64,000 bases of DNA from Mediterranea sp. An20 (GTDB lineage Bacteria > Bacteroidota > Bacteroidia > Bacteroidales > Bacteroidaceae), in contig NZ_NFJV01000003.1 in NCBI RefSeq assembly GCF_002160055.1, positions 1-64,000 on the forward strand. The letters are read 5' to 3'. How positions within the stretch are numbered: position 1 is the stretch's first letter; each line of letters starts with the position of its first letter. The notes under the pieces were generated by a model. That model did not search any database. It saw nothing but the letters and a program-made list of their open reading frames with translations, and was not told the origin of the DNA. Shown here piece after piece: positions 33,574 to 42,390 of the stretch. The position numbers and the translations under genes are program-made.

Positions 33574-35082
33574 ATGAGAAAAGTTATCAATTACCTAATT
33601 TTTATAGCTTTATGCTATTGCTGCCCGTCTGTTACAGCCCAAGGGAAAGGCGATGAACTCATGAAACAAGCCCATGAAAGTCTGACACAACAAGACTATA
33701 TCCGAGCGCGATATATGTATCTTCAGGCTTACAATGCCTATGCAGGAGACAACCTGTACGAGAAAGCCGTGCGCTGCGGGGTAGAAGCCGCCGCCCTTTA
33801 CCACCGCGAGAACTATTACAAAGAAGCTTTCCAGCTGCTTTTCAACATAGAACAGGCCCTCATCGCCGGCGAACAGAAGACCGGCCAGTCCATGCCCGCC
33901 CTGCGCTACCCCGTGACGCGCGAACGTCTGCGCATGTACATCAAACTGCGCAACACAGCCCGCGCCAAAGAACAACTGGACAAATTGGAGGGATGGGCAC
34001 AGGCCGCACAAGTAGACTCTCTCAACACCAACCTGCTCTACACGCAAGCCAACTATTATTATACCTTCGGACAAAACACGCAGGGCGACAAAGCATTCAA
34101 CAAACTGGTGGCTCTCTACTCCCAACAAAAGGATTACGACAAGGCCGAAGCATGCTACAAAGAAATGATTGACATGGGCAGGCGGGCAGGCAACACTGCC
34201 ATGCTGGCACGTGCCTACGAACGATACATGGCATGGAACGACTCGACTGCCGCCCTCATGGCACAAGACAAGTACAACGAACTCAAAGCGCAATACGATG
34301 GCAGCCTGCAAACCATCGAGGAAAAGGACCACTCACTGGCCACACGCCAATATACCATCATCGGATTGTGCATACTGGCTGTCATCCTGGCTGCCGCGCT
34401 GGTACTGGGAGGCATCGTGCTGATGCGATTCATCCTGCTGACACGCAAACAGAAGAAAATCATAGAAACCGTCAACGAACACAACGCGCAGAAGACGAAG
34501 TTCATCCGCAATATCTCCACCCAGATGCAACCCACGCTGGACACGCTGGATGCCCGCCAGCCGGGTGTGCAGGCACTGAAAGACTTTACCGCCCACATTG
34601 AAGAACTTTCGGCCCTGGAAGACTCGCTGGACTCTCCATACGAAATGGAAGAAACCAACGTGTCGACGTTCTGTGAAGGTCTGATGGACCGGATTCGCGA
34701 AGAGGTGAAACCGAATGTGACACTGACCGTCAACGCCCCCAAACTGATGGTGCGCCTCAACAAGGAACATACTGCCAAAATCCTGCTCCACCTCCTGCAA
34801 AACGCTGCCGGACATACGCCTGCCGAAGGCAAAATCTGGCTGGACTTCAAGAAACGTGGCGCGCACACCCATCAGTTCGTGGTGACCGATACGGGAAACG
34901 GCATTTCGGAGACTGCCCGCGAGAATCTCTTCAAACCTTTCAGCGAAGTGAAAGACCTGACGCAGGGCGACGGACTGGGGTTGCCCATCTGCGCGCTGGA
35001 AGCCACGAAGATGAACGGTAGCCTGTCGCTGGACACAGACTATACCAAGGGGGCACGCTTCGTGCTGGAACTGCATGCATAA
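33574..35082 (+). CDS. TPR sensor protein with kinase-type ATPase domain lacking the phospho-His
   Basis: A 502-residue protein with a signal peptide (residues 1-22), a periplasmic TPR solenoid (about 25-250, e.g. YIRARYMYLQAYNAYAGDNL), one membrane helix (about 263-290) and a cytoplasmic part. The DHp-type helix is at 309-321 (FIRNISTQMQPTL), where histidine kinases have His after IS; here it is Thr, so phosphotransfer is unlikely. The HATPase_c domain is intact: LLHLLQNAAGHT (N box), VTDTGNGIS (G1), GDGLGLPIC (G2). Downstream 38 bases is a TlpA-like lipoprotein, a linkage that suggests a redox- or peptide-sensing pair. It may act through protein contacts rather than phosphorylation. Confidence 0.8.
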   Translation: MRKVINYLIFIALCYCCPSVTAQGKGDELMKQAHESLTQQDYIRARYMYLQAYNAYAGDNLYEKAVRCGVEAAALYHRENYYKEAFQLLFNIEQALIAGEQKTGQSMPALRYPVTRERLRMYIKLRNTARAKEQLDKLEGWAQAAQVDSLNTNLLYTQANYYYTFGQNTQGDKAFNKLVALYSQQKDYDKAEACYKEMIDMGRRAGNTAMLARAYERYMAWNDSTAALMAQDKYNELKAQYDGSLQTIEEKDHSLATRQYTIIGLCILAVILAAALVLGGIVLMRFILLTRKQKKIIETVNEHNAQKTKFIRNISTQMQPTLDTLDARQPGVQALKDFTAHIEELSALEDSLDSPYEMEETNVSTFCEGLMDRIREEVKPNVTLTVNAPKLMVRLNKEHTAKILLHLLQNAAGHTPAEGKIWLDFKKRGAHTHQFVVTDTGNGISETARENLFKPFSEVKDLTQGDGLGLPICALEATKMNGSLSLDTDYTKGARFVLELHA

Positions 35083-35120
35083 GTAATCTCTAATCATATC
35101 ATTTAAAAAAACTCAGGAAC

Positions 35121-37010
35121 ATGAAAATCAGAACTTTGCTTTCCACATGGGCTCTCCCGGCCCTGATGCTGGGCGCCTGCCAAAGCGGTCCCCGCGTGGT
35201 AGAGAACCCGCTGATTGAAACATCCAACACCATGACCCTCGACATTACTCGGGTGGAACTGACGGACACGGCAACGATCCTGCAGGTCGATGCCTACTTT
35301 ACGCCACACTATTGGATAAGAATCTCCTCAGACACTTATCTTAATGCCGGAGGAAAAAAGTATGCCCTGACCAAAGCTACCGGCATCACACCCGACTCGC
35401 TCTTCTGGATGCCGGAATCCGGCGAAGCTTCTTTCCAACTGACTTTCCAACCGCTGCCGCTACGTACCCGGTCGTTCGACTTCATTGAATCCGACTGCGA
35501 TGACTGCTTCAAGCTGTTCGGTATCGACCTGACCGGAAAGAAAACATACGACGCTCCGGAAGACATCCCGGCCGAAGCCATGCAGGTGGATGGCAATGCT
35601 GCCATGCCCGCCCCCATCTTCAAAAGTGGGGAAACAACCGTAGAAGTACACCTGCTTCATTACCGGCCGGAACTGGGCAAGGAAATAGCACTCTACCTCA
35701 ACACCCTGAGCGGCAATCAGGAAGAGCACACCGCCAACATCGACCCGGAAACAGGTATCGCAACCTTCCGCTTTAAACAATATGGACCTGCACAGGCTCT
35801 GATTTCCACACCGGCACACTGGGGCTGCACGGCAAGGATTGCCCCCGGCGAACAGCTCTCCATCTATATCGACATGCGACATAGCGGACAACGCATCGTA
35901 AGCCGACGCACAGAAGGAGCAGCGCCTCTCTCACGTTTCTGCTACGCCACCGGCACGTATGCCAACCTCAACAACCTGTACTTTGCACTCAGCGGCTCCC
36001 ATGTCCCCCTACGCACCATGAACCTCTATAACGGCGAGTTTGCAGACTATAAGATGAGTGCCAAGGACTATGTAGCACACGTGGCAGACAAATACAAAGC
36101 CTTGTCGGACAGCATAGCCGCCGACACTGTGCCGCCGCTCATGAAAGAATCGATGCTGCTGTCGCTCAAAGAAGAAGCCGTCACTGCCATGCTGCGGGGC
36201 GATTTCTTCCGCGAACACAACTACCGGGCTCTGAACAATGACTGGGAGAACCCGGTGAAAGGCATCGACAGGATGACTCCTGAAGAGAAAGCCGAGGTGT
36301 GCAAACTGTTTGATATTAACGACCCCATGCTGTTGATGAGCGATTATGCCGACGATTACCTGCGCGCTGTCATGTATGCCGACGATGCCTGGCTGAAAGC
36401 CACCGGCATCCAGACCGGATTGATTCCTTCGCTACGCAAATATGCCCGCCTCGCCCCTAAAGTGCAAAATGGCACACTGACCGACGACGACCTGAATATA
36501 TTCGGAACAAACGACGACCCATTCTATGCCGACGCCCTCCGGCAAATGCAGGCAGAGACCGTCGCCAAACTGGAAGCCGTGAAAGACAAGGCCATCATCG
36601 AGCAGACCCCCGATGTACCGGTGGAGAAACTGTTTGACACACTCATTGCTCCCTACAAGGGCAAGGTGGTGTTCGTTGACTTCTGGAACACTTGGTGCGG
36701 TCCCTGCCGCGCTTCCATCAAGGCCAACGAACCGCTGAAGGCAACGGAACTGAAGAGTGAAAACTTGGTATGGCTCTACATAGCCAACGAGACATCGCCC
36801 CTTGTGCAATACAAGACCATGATTCCCGGCATTCAGGGCAAACACTTCCGCCTGAACGAGCAGCAATGGAGGTATCTCTGCGACAAATTCCAGATAGACG
36901 GCATCCCGTCGTATGTGCTGGTGAAGAAAGACGGAACGTACGAGCTGCGCAACGACCTGCGCGACCATGACCTGTTGCAGAAGACCCTGAAAGAAGAGAT
37001 TGCCCGATAA
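35121..37010 (+). CDS. TlpA-like thioredoxin-domain lipoprotein
   Basis: A 629-residue lipoprotein with a lipobox (LMLGAC, Cys20). The N-terminal 500 residues are a large, unrecognised beta-rich region with some helices. The C-terminal thioredoxin fold begins near residue 510: VFVDFWNTWCGPCRAS carries the CxxC active site at about 525-528, and IDGIPSYVLVKKDG has the cis-proline. Such proteins reduce disulphides in the periplasm. It lies 38 bases after a TPR/HATPase gene and is probably co-transcribed. The role of the large N-terminal part is unknown, perhaps substrate binding. A strong hairpin (37033-37098) follows. Confidence 0.85.
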   Translation: MKIRTLLSTWALPALMLGACQSGPRVVENPLIETSNTMTLDITRVELTDTATILQVDAYFTPHYWIRISSDTYLNAGGKKYALTKATGITPDSLFWMPESGEASFQLTFQPLPLRTRSFDFIESDCDDCFKLFGIDLTGKKTYDAPEDIPAEAMQVDGNAAMPAPIFKSGETTVEVHLLHYRPELGKEIALYLNTLSGNQEEHTANIDPETGIATFRFKQYGPAQALISTPAHWGCTARIAPGEQLSIYIDMRHSGQRIVSRRTEGAAPLSRFCYATGTYANLNNLYFALSGSHVPLRTMNLYNGEFADYKMSAKDYVAHVADKYKALSDSIAADTVPPLMKESMLLSLKEEAVTAMLRGDFFREHNYRALNNDWENPVKGIDRMTPEEKAEVCKLFDINDPMLLMSDYADDYLRAVMYADDAWLKATGIQTGLIPSLRKYARLAPKVQNGTLTDDDLNIFGTNDDPFYADALRQMQAETVAKLEAVKDKAIIEQTPDVPVEKLFDTLIAPYKGKVVFVDFWNTWCGPCRASIKANEPLKATELKSENLVWLYIANETSPLVQYKTMIPGIQGKHFRLNEQQWRYLCDKFQIDGIPSYVLVKKDGTYELRNDLRDHDLLQKTLKEEIAR

Positions 37011-37032
37011 AGGCAGTTTTTTCCTATATAAC

Positions 37033-37098
37033 CAGGCGCGGACGGCACCGCATTTTACAGAAAAACAAAATCCGCAGAATGCGCGCCGTCCGCGCCTG
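37033..37098. terminator. 14-bp perfect stem between convergent genes
   Basis: CAGGCGCGGACGGC (37033-37046) and its exact complement (37085-37098) enclose a 38-base AT-rich loop. It sits between the convergent genes ending at 37010 and 37116. There is no T-run, so it may be a barrier or an mRNA 3'-end hairpin rather than a classical terminator. Confidence 0.5.
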
Positions 37099-37115
37099 AA
37101 TGTTGTTACTGCCCC

Positions 37116-38321
37116 CTACTTCTTATACTTCATCAGCATCAGCACCGGGTTGTCCTCCGCATCCAAACGGGAGGCGAGATCTTTCAGCGGACCGTCGTTC
37201 AGCTTACCGTCTTCATAGGCAGCGACCAGTCGGTGAGCCATCATGGGAAGAAAGGCCGCCACGTCGCCACTGTTTACAGGGAAAGCACACAAATCCACAA
37301 GATCATCTTCTCCGCGGACAAAGTCGGCATTACGCACAAGCGAAGTATAGCACCGCCCTTCCCGACGGTCATACACCAGGTTGGATACCTGGAAAATGTC
37401 TGAGATACTAACCGCCGTGCTTCCCTGTTCCATTTCTTTCGTGATAACCCGCTCCATAAACCAATAACGGTCGGCCATCACCCCTATCCCCAACATCCGG
37501 TCGAAGTCTTCGGTGGTCTTCCTCAACAAAAAAGGCTCCATGCGTTGCCCATCTGTCAGGTAATTATAGACAGTGTCCGACGAGGTTTCCACCAGCAGCC
37601 AGTTTCCCCGGTTGGGTACAATAGCCGGCAAATGGGAAACCAACATCGACACCATCCTTCCGTTCTCCCGTCGCAGCGAAACCGGTGCATGTATTTCATC
37701 GAAAGATACAGGCAGGGGGCGAACGACCTTACCGTCTGTTTTCGAAATAAGGAAGTGATAATAAGGTTTGTCGCGCGGTTCGCCGTCTTTCAGGTAAATG
37801 GACTTGTCATAGACCATCAGATGCTGCTCGTCATAATTGTCCACGAAGCCATAGTCGGCCTCAGCCGCATAAGGAAGGCTACGCCTGAAACTGCCGTCAC
37901 GCATGCTATACACCTGTATCTTCCGTCCGGCACTGTCTATCACAAACAGTTCGTCGTTGGCATCGTCCGGGATAACGTCATCAGCACAGGAGTAATCTTC
38001 CGGTCCTTTCCCCAACTGATTCATCTTCAGCAATCCTTTACCCGTTCTCCGGTCAAACAAGATTATACTTCCCACTTCGTGCATCGGGTCGACGGTCACG
38101 ATGTAATGCCCGCTCACGGCTAACACGAATCCACCTACCAAAAACTCATCGTTCGTCTCCAGTGGCACATACTCCACATCGAAGAGGTCCTGCGCCACAA
38201 ATTCTTTCTCAGGATAGTCTTTGCTCAAGTCAATGACGGGCAATGCCTCTGGCGCTCCCGCCTGCCGGCAACCCGCAAGAACCAACAGCGCCATGATACC
38301 TAACCACTTTCTCTTTCTCAT
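37116..38321 (-). CDS. 6-bladed beta-propeller lipoprotein
   Basis: A 401-residue lipoprotein (LLVLAGC, lipidated Cys18). The order PVIDLSKDYPEKEFVAQDLF, DVEYVPLETNDEFL and GHYIVTVDPMHEVGSIILFD, then NQLGKGPEDYSCADDVIPDD and DELFVIDSAGRKIQVYSMRD, is the Bacteroidales 6-bladed beta-propeller family (DUF4934-type). These proteins sit in the periplasm or outer membrane; their ligand is generally unknown. The gene is transcribed alone, towards the TlpA-like gene. Confidence 0.85.
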   Translation of the reverse strand: MRKRKWLGIMALLVLAGCRQAGAPEALPVIDLSKDYPEKEFVAQDLFDVEYVPLETNDEFLVGGFVLAVSGHYIVTVDPMHEVGSIILFDRRTGKGLLKMNQLGKGPEDYSCADDVIPDDANDELFVIDSAGRKIQVYSMRDGSFRRSLPYAAEADYGFVDNYDEQHLMVYDKSIYLKDGEPRDKPYYHFLISKTDGKVVRPLPVSFDEIHAPVSLRRENGRMVSMLVSHLPAIVPNRGNWLLVETSSDTVYNYLTDGQRMEPFLLRKTTEDFDRMLGIGVMADRYWFMERVITKEMEQGSTAVSISDIFQVSNLVYDRREGRCYTSLVRNADFVRGEDDLVDLCAFPVNSGDVAAFLPMMAHRLVAAYEDGKLNDGPLKDLASRLDAEDNPVLMLMKYKK

Positions 38322-38418
38322 AAAAGACTTATTGTTTATGGGGAAAATGTTGAGACGTCACCTGATGGCGTCCCAACTCCACCCGATGGTTATTTTCATT
38401 GATGGTATGGTAGCATCT

Positions 38419-39792
38419 CTACCGCATCGCTTCCACTTCGTCCGGCGTCAACGGAATCTTCTTGCCCAGGCGGCGGGCACCGGTCTCGGTGATGAGGTAG
38501 TCTTCTTCGTTGCGGATGCCGCCGAAGTGACGGTATTCCTCCACCTTATCGTAATTGATGAAGTCCGTAAACTTGCCCTGACCGCGCCACAGGTCGATGA
38601 GTTCGGGGATGAAGTAGATGCCCGGCTCCACGGTGTGCACAAAGCCCGGTTGCAGGGGGATGGCCAGCCGCTGGCTCTTGCGGCCGAACTGCGTGCTCTT
38701 GGGCTGGCCGTCGTAGCCCACCCAGATTTCGCCCAGGTTCTCCATGTCGTGCACATCCAGTCCCATCATATGACCCAGTCCGTGGGGATAGAACAGCGCG
38801 TGGGCGCCTTCGCGCACGGCATCTTCGGCATTGCCCTTCATCAGGCCCAGTTCCTTCAGTCCCTCCACCATGACGCGGGCCGAAAGGTCATAGACATCCA
38901 TATAGGGAATGCCGGGTCGCAGAGCCTTGACGCTCTCCAAGTGCATGGCGTTCTGGATTTCGTAGACCGCACGCTGGCGCGGGGTGAACGTTTTCGAAAC
39001 GGGGATGGTAGACGACATGTCTCCGCAATAGCCCGACGGCAATTCGGCACCGGCGTCGATAAGGAAGAGCTGTCCCTCTTCGATGCGGTTGCCGTGGTAA
39101 TGATTGTGCAGGGTCTGTCCGTTGATGGAGGCAATGGTGGCGAAAGACAATTCGCAGTTATGGCTTTCGGCCACGTGGTTCATTTCGGCCACCACCTCAT
39201 ACTCGTACATCCCCGGCCGGATGCAGCGCGTAGCGGCGATGTGCATGTCGGCAGTGATGTCGCAGGCGCGTTCTATCTCGGCAATCTCCTCTGCGGTCTT
39301 CACGTTACGCTGTGCCACGATGGCGCGGATGAAGGGCACGGAGCCTTCCTGATGCGAAGGAGGCACACCCAGCCAGTCCATCAGTTTCAATTTGTGTTCG
39401 GCGCGGTAGGGCGGCAGGTAGTGTATGGTACGCCCCTGCTGCACGGCACGGTGCAGGTAGTCCGCCAGTTGGACAGAAGGCAGTGTCTCCGTAATGCCCA
39501 CGGCAGAAGCCTTCTCACGCAGAGTGGGCTGGGTACCCATCCAGACAATGTAGTCAATGGAAAGCTCATCGCCGAAGATGATTTCCCGGTTCTCATCAAT
39601 GTCGATAACGGCGTTCAGTCCGGCAAAGGAAAGCCCGAAATAGTAAAGGAACGAGGAGTCCTGACGGTAACGGAACGTGTTGTCCTCGTAATTCAAACCC
39701 TGTTCATCGTTGCCCAGAAACAGCAACACGCCGCTGCCCACGGCTTTTTTCAGCACATCGCGGCGCTGCACGTAAGTGTCTTTTGAAAACAT
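38419..39792 (-). CDS. pepP: Xaa-Pro aminopeptidase (aminopeptidase P)
   Basis: A 457-residue metallopeptidase of the M24B family that removes N-terminal residues preceding proline. The pita-bread metal site is complete: LIDAGAEL and YCGDMSSTIPV (two Asp), HGLGHMMGLDVHD (His), VHTVEPGIYF (Glu) and FGGIRNEEDYLIT (Glu). The N-terminal creatinase-like domain is residues 1-190. Two Mn(II) or Zn ions are expected. The gene is monocistronic; upstream lie array E (39910-39997) and a long gene-free stretch that borders the accessory region. The symbol is inferred from family. Confidence 0.93.
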   Translation of the reverse strand: MFSKDTYVQRRDVLKKAVGSGVLLFLGNDEQGLNYEDNTFRYRQDSSFLYYFGLSFAGLNAVIDIDENREIIFGDELSIDYIVWMGTQPTLREKASAVGITETLPSVQLADYLHRAVQQGRTIHYLPPYRAEHKLKLMDWLGVPPSHQEGSVPFIRAIVAQRNVKTAEEIAEIERACDITADMHIAATRCIRPGMYEYEVVAEMNHVAESHNCELSFATIASINGQTLHNHYHGNRIEEGQLFLIDAGAELPSGYCGDMSSTIPVSKTFTPRQRAVYEIQNAMHLESVKALRPGIPYMDVYDLSARVMVEGLKELGLMKGNAEDAVREGAHALFYPHGLGHMMGLDVHDMENLGEIWVGYDGQPKSTQFGRKSQRLAIPLQPGFVHTVEPGIYFIPELIDLWRGQGKFTDFINYDKVEEYRHFGGIRNEEDYLITETGARRLGKKIPLTPDEVEAMR

Positions 39793-39909
39793 AATATTTA
39801 TCTCTTATTATAAAAATAAACAATAAAACTCTGTCTATCTATCTTTCGCTCAGGCGGTTAAACCATTCTCCGTGCAAAGAGGCGGTACAAGTATCTATTC
39901 GTCTGGCAT

Positions 39910-39997
39910 TCAGATGCTTGCTTCTTATATACATCCAGTCTGGTGCTTATCCCTCAGAAGCAGGCTGCTTATCGCTTGGAAGCAGGCCTCATACAGC
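39910..39997 (-). repeat. 22-bp tandem repeat array E (4 units)
   Basis: On the minus strand, units at 39910-39931 (TATATAAGAAGC...), 39932-39953 (GGGATAAGCACC...), 39954-39975 (GCGATAAGCAGC...) and 39976-39997 (weaker). It lies 118 bases upstream of pepP. Confidence 0.8.
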
Positions 39998-40907
39998 CCG
40001 GAAAATACCTCCTGCAAACCGCCCCCTACAACTAAGCTGTCCTGCCCCTGTGTCACACAGCCTCCCGTTCTCATCTCTTTGCCGGACCCCACGGGGCACC
40101 GGAGAAATATCTCCCGCTTATCCAGCCCAAAGTTAAGAAGAAAAAGAAAAAGCAGCAAAATATGTCTGAGAAATCTGGTAAATTTCTATATATCCGTTGT
40201 AACACATTAAAAATCAATATTATATAAAATTCATGTTGCTTTTAAGAAACAAATTAGAAACAAAACTGTCTTTTTTGATAATTCTGTGTTTTTTTCTTTT
40301 CATTTGATTTCATTCTTTGCACTTGGTAACATTTGAGTGTCTTGACAAGCAGACTTCCGACTCAAACATCCCCTTGCAAAATCGTCTGACTTTCCCAATA
40401 TCTATTTTTGCAGCCAAAAGAAAAAAACACATTATATGGTTCAATGGCGACAGGATAATGCAAAGATACAACTTTCCATCAATAGGCAGTCATATTTTCC
40501 TGCCTAAATACAGTTTAGTTTAATTTAGCCTATATATAGAGCTAATAAACCAAACTAAACTGGATTTCGATGCCTCAATCAAACCACCGAAGAACTCTCT
40601 TATCCCTTTTTATTTTTTCGCTGCACCCCTCTTTTATACGGGAAGCATTTCCGATACTCCGCACACCGACTTTCGGCCTTCCTGATAAGAATTATGTCGC
40701 GAAGGTATATGTCATGCCACATTGTTCACAAGGTCAAGTCTGCCGATTCTTACCAAAATCTCCACCTCGGTTTCACTGAGGTTGTATTTTGCTGCGAAAC
40801 CTTGCCGGAATGTTCCATGACACCTTTTGTTGCGCCAAAATTTTATCAAGCCCGAAAGTAGCGGATGCTACCAGAGGGAAGAAAAAAAAACTTAAAATAT
40901 TGAGATT
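39998..40907. other. Gene-free boundary between core and accessory DNA
   Basis: No convincing gene. Contents: AT-rich sequence, a 52-base inverted repeat at 40511-40562 and, on the minus strand near 40730-40815, a short frame (SETEVEILVRIGRLDLVNNV) that may be the tail of a broken regulator or a tiny gene. The leader just before 40908 (AGAGGGAAGAAAA then ACTTAAAAT) is shared with the one before 45037. The left end of the accessory element probably lies in here, but I cannot place it. Confidence 0.4.
40511..40562. repeat. Inverted repeat at the element's left side
   Basis: CAGTTTAGTTT (40511-40521) and AAACTAAACTG (40552-40562) flank a second, shorter pair TTAGC/GCTAA and a TATATATA centre. 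A candidate regulatory palindrome or end-proximal site of the accessory element. Confidence 0.5.
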
Positions 40908-41201
40908 ATGGCAAATTACGCAACAAACAATTTCTTCGCACAGACGGAGAACGAAAAAGACCTTATTACGATTGAACAGTTCATAAAAGAGAATTTCTGT
41001 GATTACTACATTGCGAGACACGGACAATGTGTCGAGAGTGAGTTTTACTCCAAATGGGAGTGCCCGGAAAAAGAGATGAATGAACTTATTTCTTTATTGG
41101 AAGCTCCAAAGCAAATTTACATTAGCATACATTCTTATGAACTCTCAAATGAGTATGTGAGTTTTAGGACGTTTTCAAACGGTGAGTGGAAAATCAAGTA
41201 A
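40908..41201 (+). CDS. Small accessory-element protein, unknown
   Basis: A 97-residue acidic soluble protein (MANYATNNFFAQTENEKDLI...). No recognised domain. The start matches a clear leader (AGAGGGAAG, then an A-run, ACTTAAAAT, then ATG) that recurs before the gene at 45037, so translation or transcription signals are conserved across this region. It opens a five-gene plus-strand run (40908-42304) of short genes with 6-16 base gaps, a pattern typical of Bacteroides conjugative-element accessory modules. AT-richer than the core genes. Confidence 0.7.
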   Translation: MANYATNNFFAQTENEKDLITIEQFIKENFCDYYIARHGQCVESEFYSKWECPEKEMNELISLLEAPKQIYISIHSYELSNEYVSFRTFSNGEWKIK

Positions 41202-41211
41202 AGACAGGCTT

Positions 41212-41391
41212 ATGTACGAGAATAATGAAGAACAGTCCGACATCATAGGTAAGAGCTGTACCTTGCTTAACCCGTACAAGGGTTATACGGAGGGAACTGT
41301 TGTCGGCGATTATGGTGATAGAATCATTGTCTCCCTGACCAGCGGCAAAGAAATATCCGAGTACCGGGATGAAGTAATCATTTATGAATAA
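41212..41391 (+). CDS. 59-residue protein, possible KOW/SH3-like fold
   Basis: Starts at the ATG 41212, 10 bases after the previous stop. The pattern DIIGKSCTLLNPYKGYTEGT, then VVGDYGDRIIVSLTSGKEIS, is like a small beta-barrel (KOW/SH3-type) with a G-x-V-G-x-Y-G turn; this is inference from pattern only. Part of the plus-strand run from 40908. Function unknown. Confidence 0.6.
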   Translation: MYENNEEQSDIIGKSCTLLNPYKGYTEGTVVGDYGDRIIVSLTSGKEISEYRDEVIIYE

Positions 41392-41406
41392 CCTAAAAAT
41401 ATACTT

Positions 41407-41736
41407 ATGACACCGATAGCAAAAAAATTTGTCCAGTGGGAAGTGCCTGCACTGGAGACATTGCAGAACAGTCGTGCGTACAAACTTCGTGAGAGCCTCA
41501 ATAATGGCGGCAAGTTGAGCCGTGAAGATAAGAATTGGATTACACGAGAAGTGAGAAATGGAACCTATTTCAATAGAGGTATCGCATTAAGGGGTTATTA
41601 TTTTGACTTCTCTGATGTGCTCAAACGATATTTCGTCAAACAATACGGCCATATTTTCGAGTGTTATGCCGTCGATAAAACAGCTTTGCGCTCAGCTCTT
41701 TACGGCAGAATTGAAACTATTGTAGAATTAAAATAA
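41407..41736 (+). CDS. Accessory-element protein, unknown (109 aa)
   Basis: A 109-residue basic protein (MTPIAKKFVQWEVPALETLQ...) with mostly helical prediction by eye, including LRESLNNGGKLSREDKNWIT and a conserved-looking RYFVKQYGHIFECYAVDKTA segment. I do not recognise a family. It follows the previous gene by 15 bases and is probably translated from the same transcript. Confidence 0.65.
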   Translation: MTPIAKKFVQWEVPALETLQNSRAYKLRESLNNGGKLSREDKNWITREVRNGTYFNRGIALRGYYFDFSDVLKRYFVKQYGHIFECYAVDKTALRSALYGRIETIVELK

Positions 41737-41746
41737 GACAGGAATA

Positions 41747-42031
41747 ATGGGAAAATATCAATTTTATCAAGACCGTAAGGTTACAAGCTGGGAACGTGAT
41801 TATTTCACGGTGGAAGCGGAAAGCTACAAAGATGCGGAAGCCATTGTCCGTTCATGGAAGTGTGAGGATGTTTCTAATATCATTGACAGCCGTTTGTGCA
41901 ATGATGAATGGTGTGCGCTACCCTACACATCGGAAAGTATGTTACCGGACGAAAACAGCGGCCGTCCGACAATCGAGGTATTTAATTCTAAAGGAAAAGC
42001 TATTATAAACAATGCTCCTGAAAAGTCTTAA
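41747..42031 (+). CDS. Accessory-element protein, unknown (94 aa)
   Basis: A 94-residue protein. The N-terminal MGKYQFYQDRKVTSWERDYF and FTVEAESYKDAEAIVRSWKC segments look like a small alpha/beta fold of the type found in antirestriction-like or element-maintenance proteins, but that is only an impression. Ten bases after the previous gene. Confidence 0.6.
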   Translation: MGKYQFYQDRKVTSWERDYFTVEAESYKDAEAIVRSWKCEDVSNIIDSRLCNDEWCALPYTSESMLPDENSGRPTIEVFNSKGKAIINNAPEKS

Positions 42032-42046
42032 TCAAAATAAATAGCC

Positions 42047-42304
42047 ATGAATATAACGATAGAACATATCTTCTGCCCCTACTGCGACGAAGTGATAAAC
42101 TTGTATTTTATAATTATGAACACGATTCTCTTTTCGTGTAATGAAGCTGAACTTCGCACAAGTATGGAACGTCTAAAGAAAAAGACCAGGTTTGACGAGT
42201 ATTTCACATACGGCTTTGGGGCACATCATCTTTGGATATGCCAGAGGAAACCGAGCGATAAAAACAAGGTCTTCGAGCATCGCATCATGATTGCCCATTT
42301 CTGA
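42047..42304 (+). CDS. Small protein, unknown (85 aa)
   Basis: An 85-residue protein beginning MNITIEHIFCPYCDEVINLY. A CPYC pair near residues 10-13 could bind a metal, but no second pair is seen. The C-terminal half (AELRTSMERLKKKTRFDEYF) is basic. Last gene of the run that starts at 40908, followed by a 734-base gene-free stretch. Confidence 0.55.
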   Translation: MNITIEHIFCPYCDEVINLYFIIMNTILFSCNEAELRTSMERLKKKTRFDEYFTYGFGAHHLWICQRKPSDKNKVFEHRIMIAHF

Positions 42305-42359
42305 CCTTGCTGTATATGTATAGGTAAGGATGGATTGCATTTTCTGGATTATTCAAGGT

Positions 42360-42390
42360 CATATTCTCAATACGGCGTATTGAGAATATG
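42360..42390. repeat. Perfect 14-bp palindrome
   Basis: CATATTCTCAATAC, GGC, then its exact complement GTATTGAGAATATG, extended by AAGGT/ACCTT with one extra base. No T-run follows. It may be a protein-binding or processing site, or the end of the preceding transcript. Confidence 0.65.

Noticed and set aside
38221-39786. Long antisense frame (521 codons) opposite pepP
   Set aside because: Same effect: the minus-strand aminopeptidase is well supported and the antisense product has no domain pattern.
2492-39997. Interpretation of the 22-bp arrays as a CRISPR array
   Set aside because: Units are contiguous, degenerate and without unique spacers; no cas genes are in the window.
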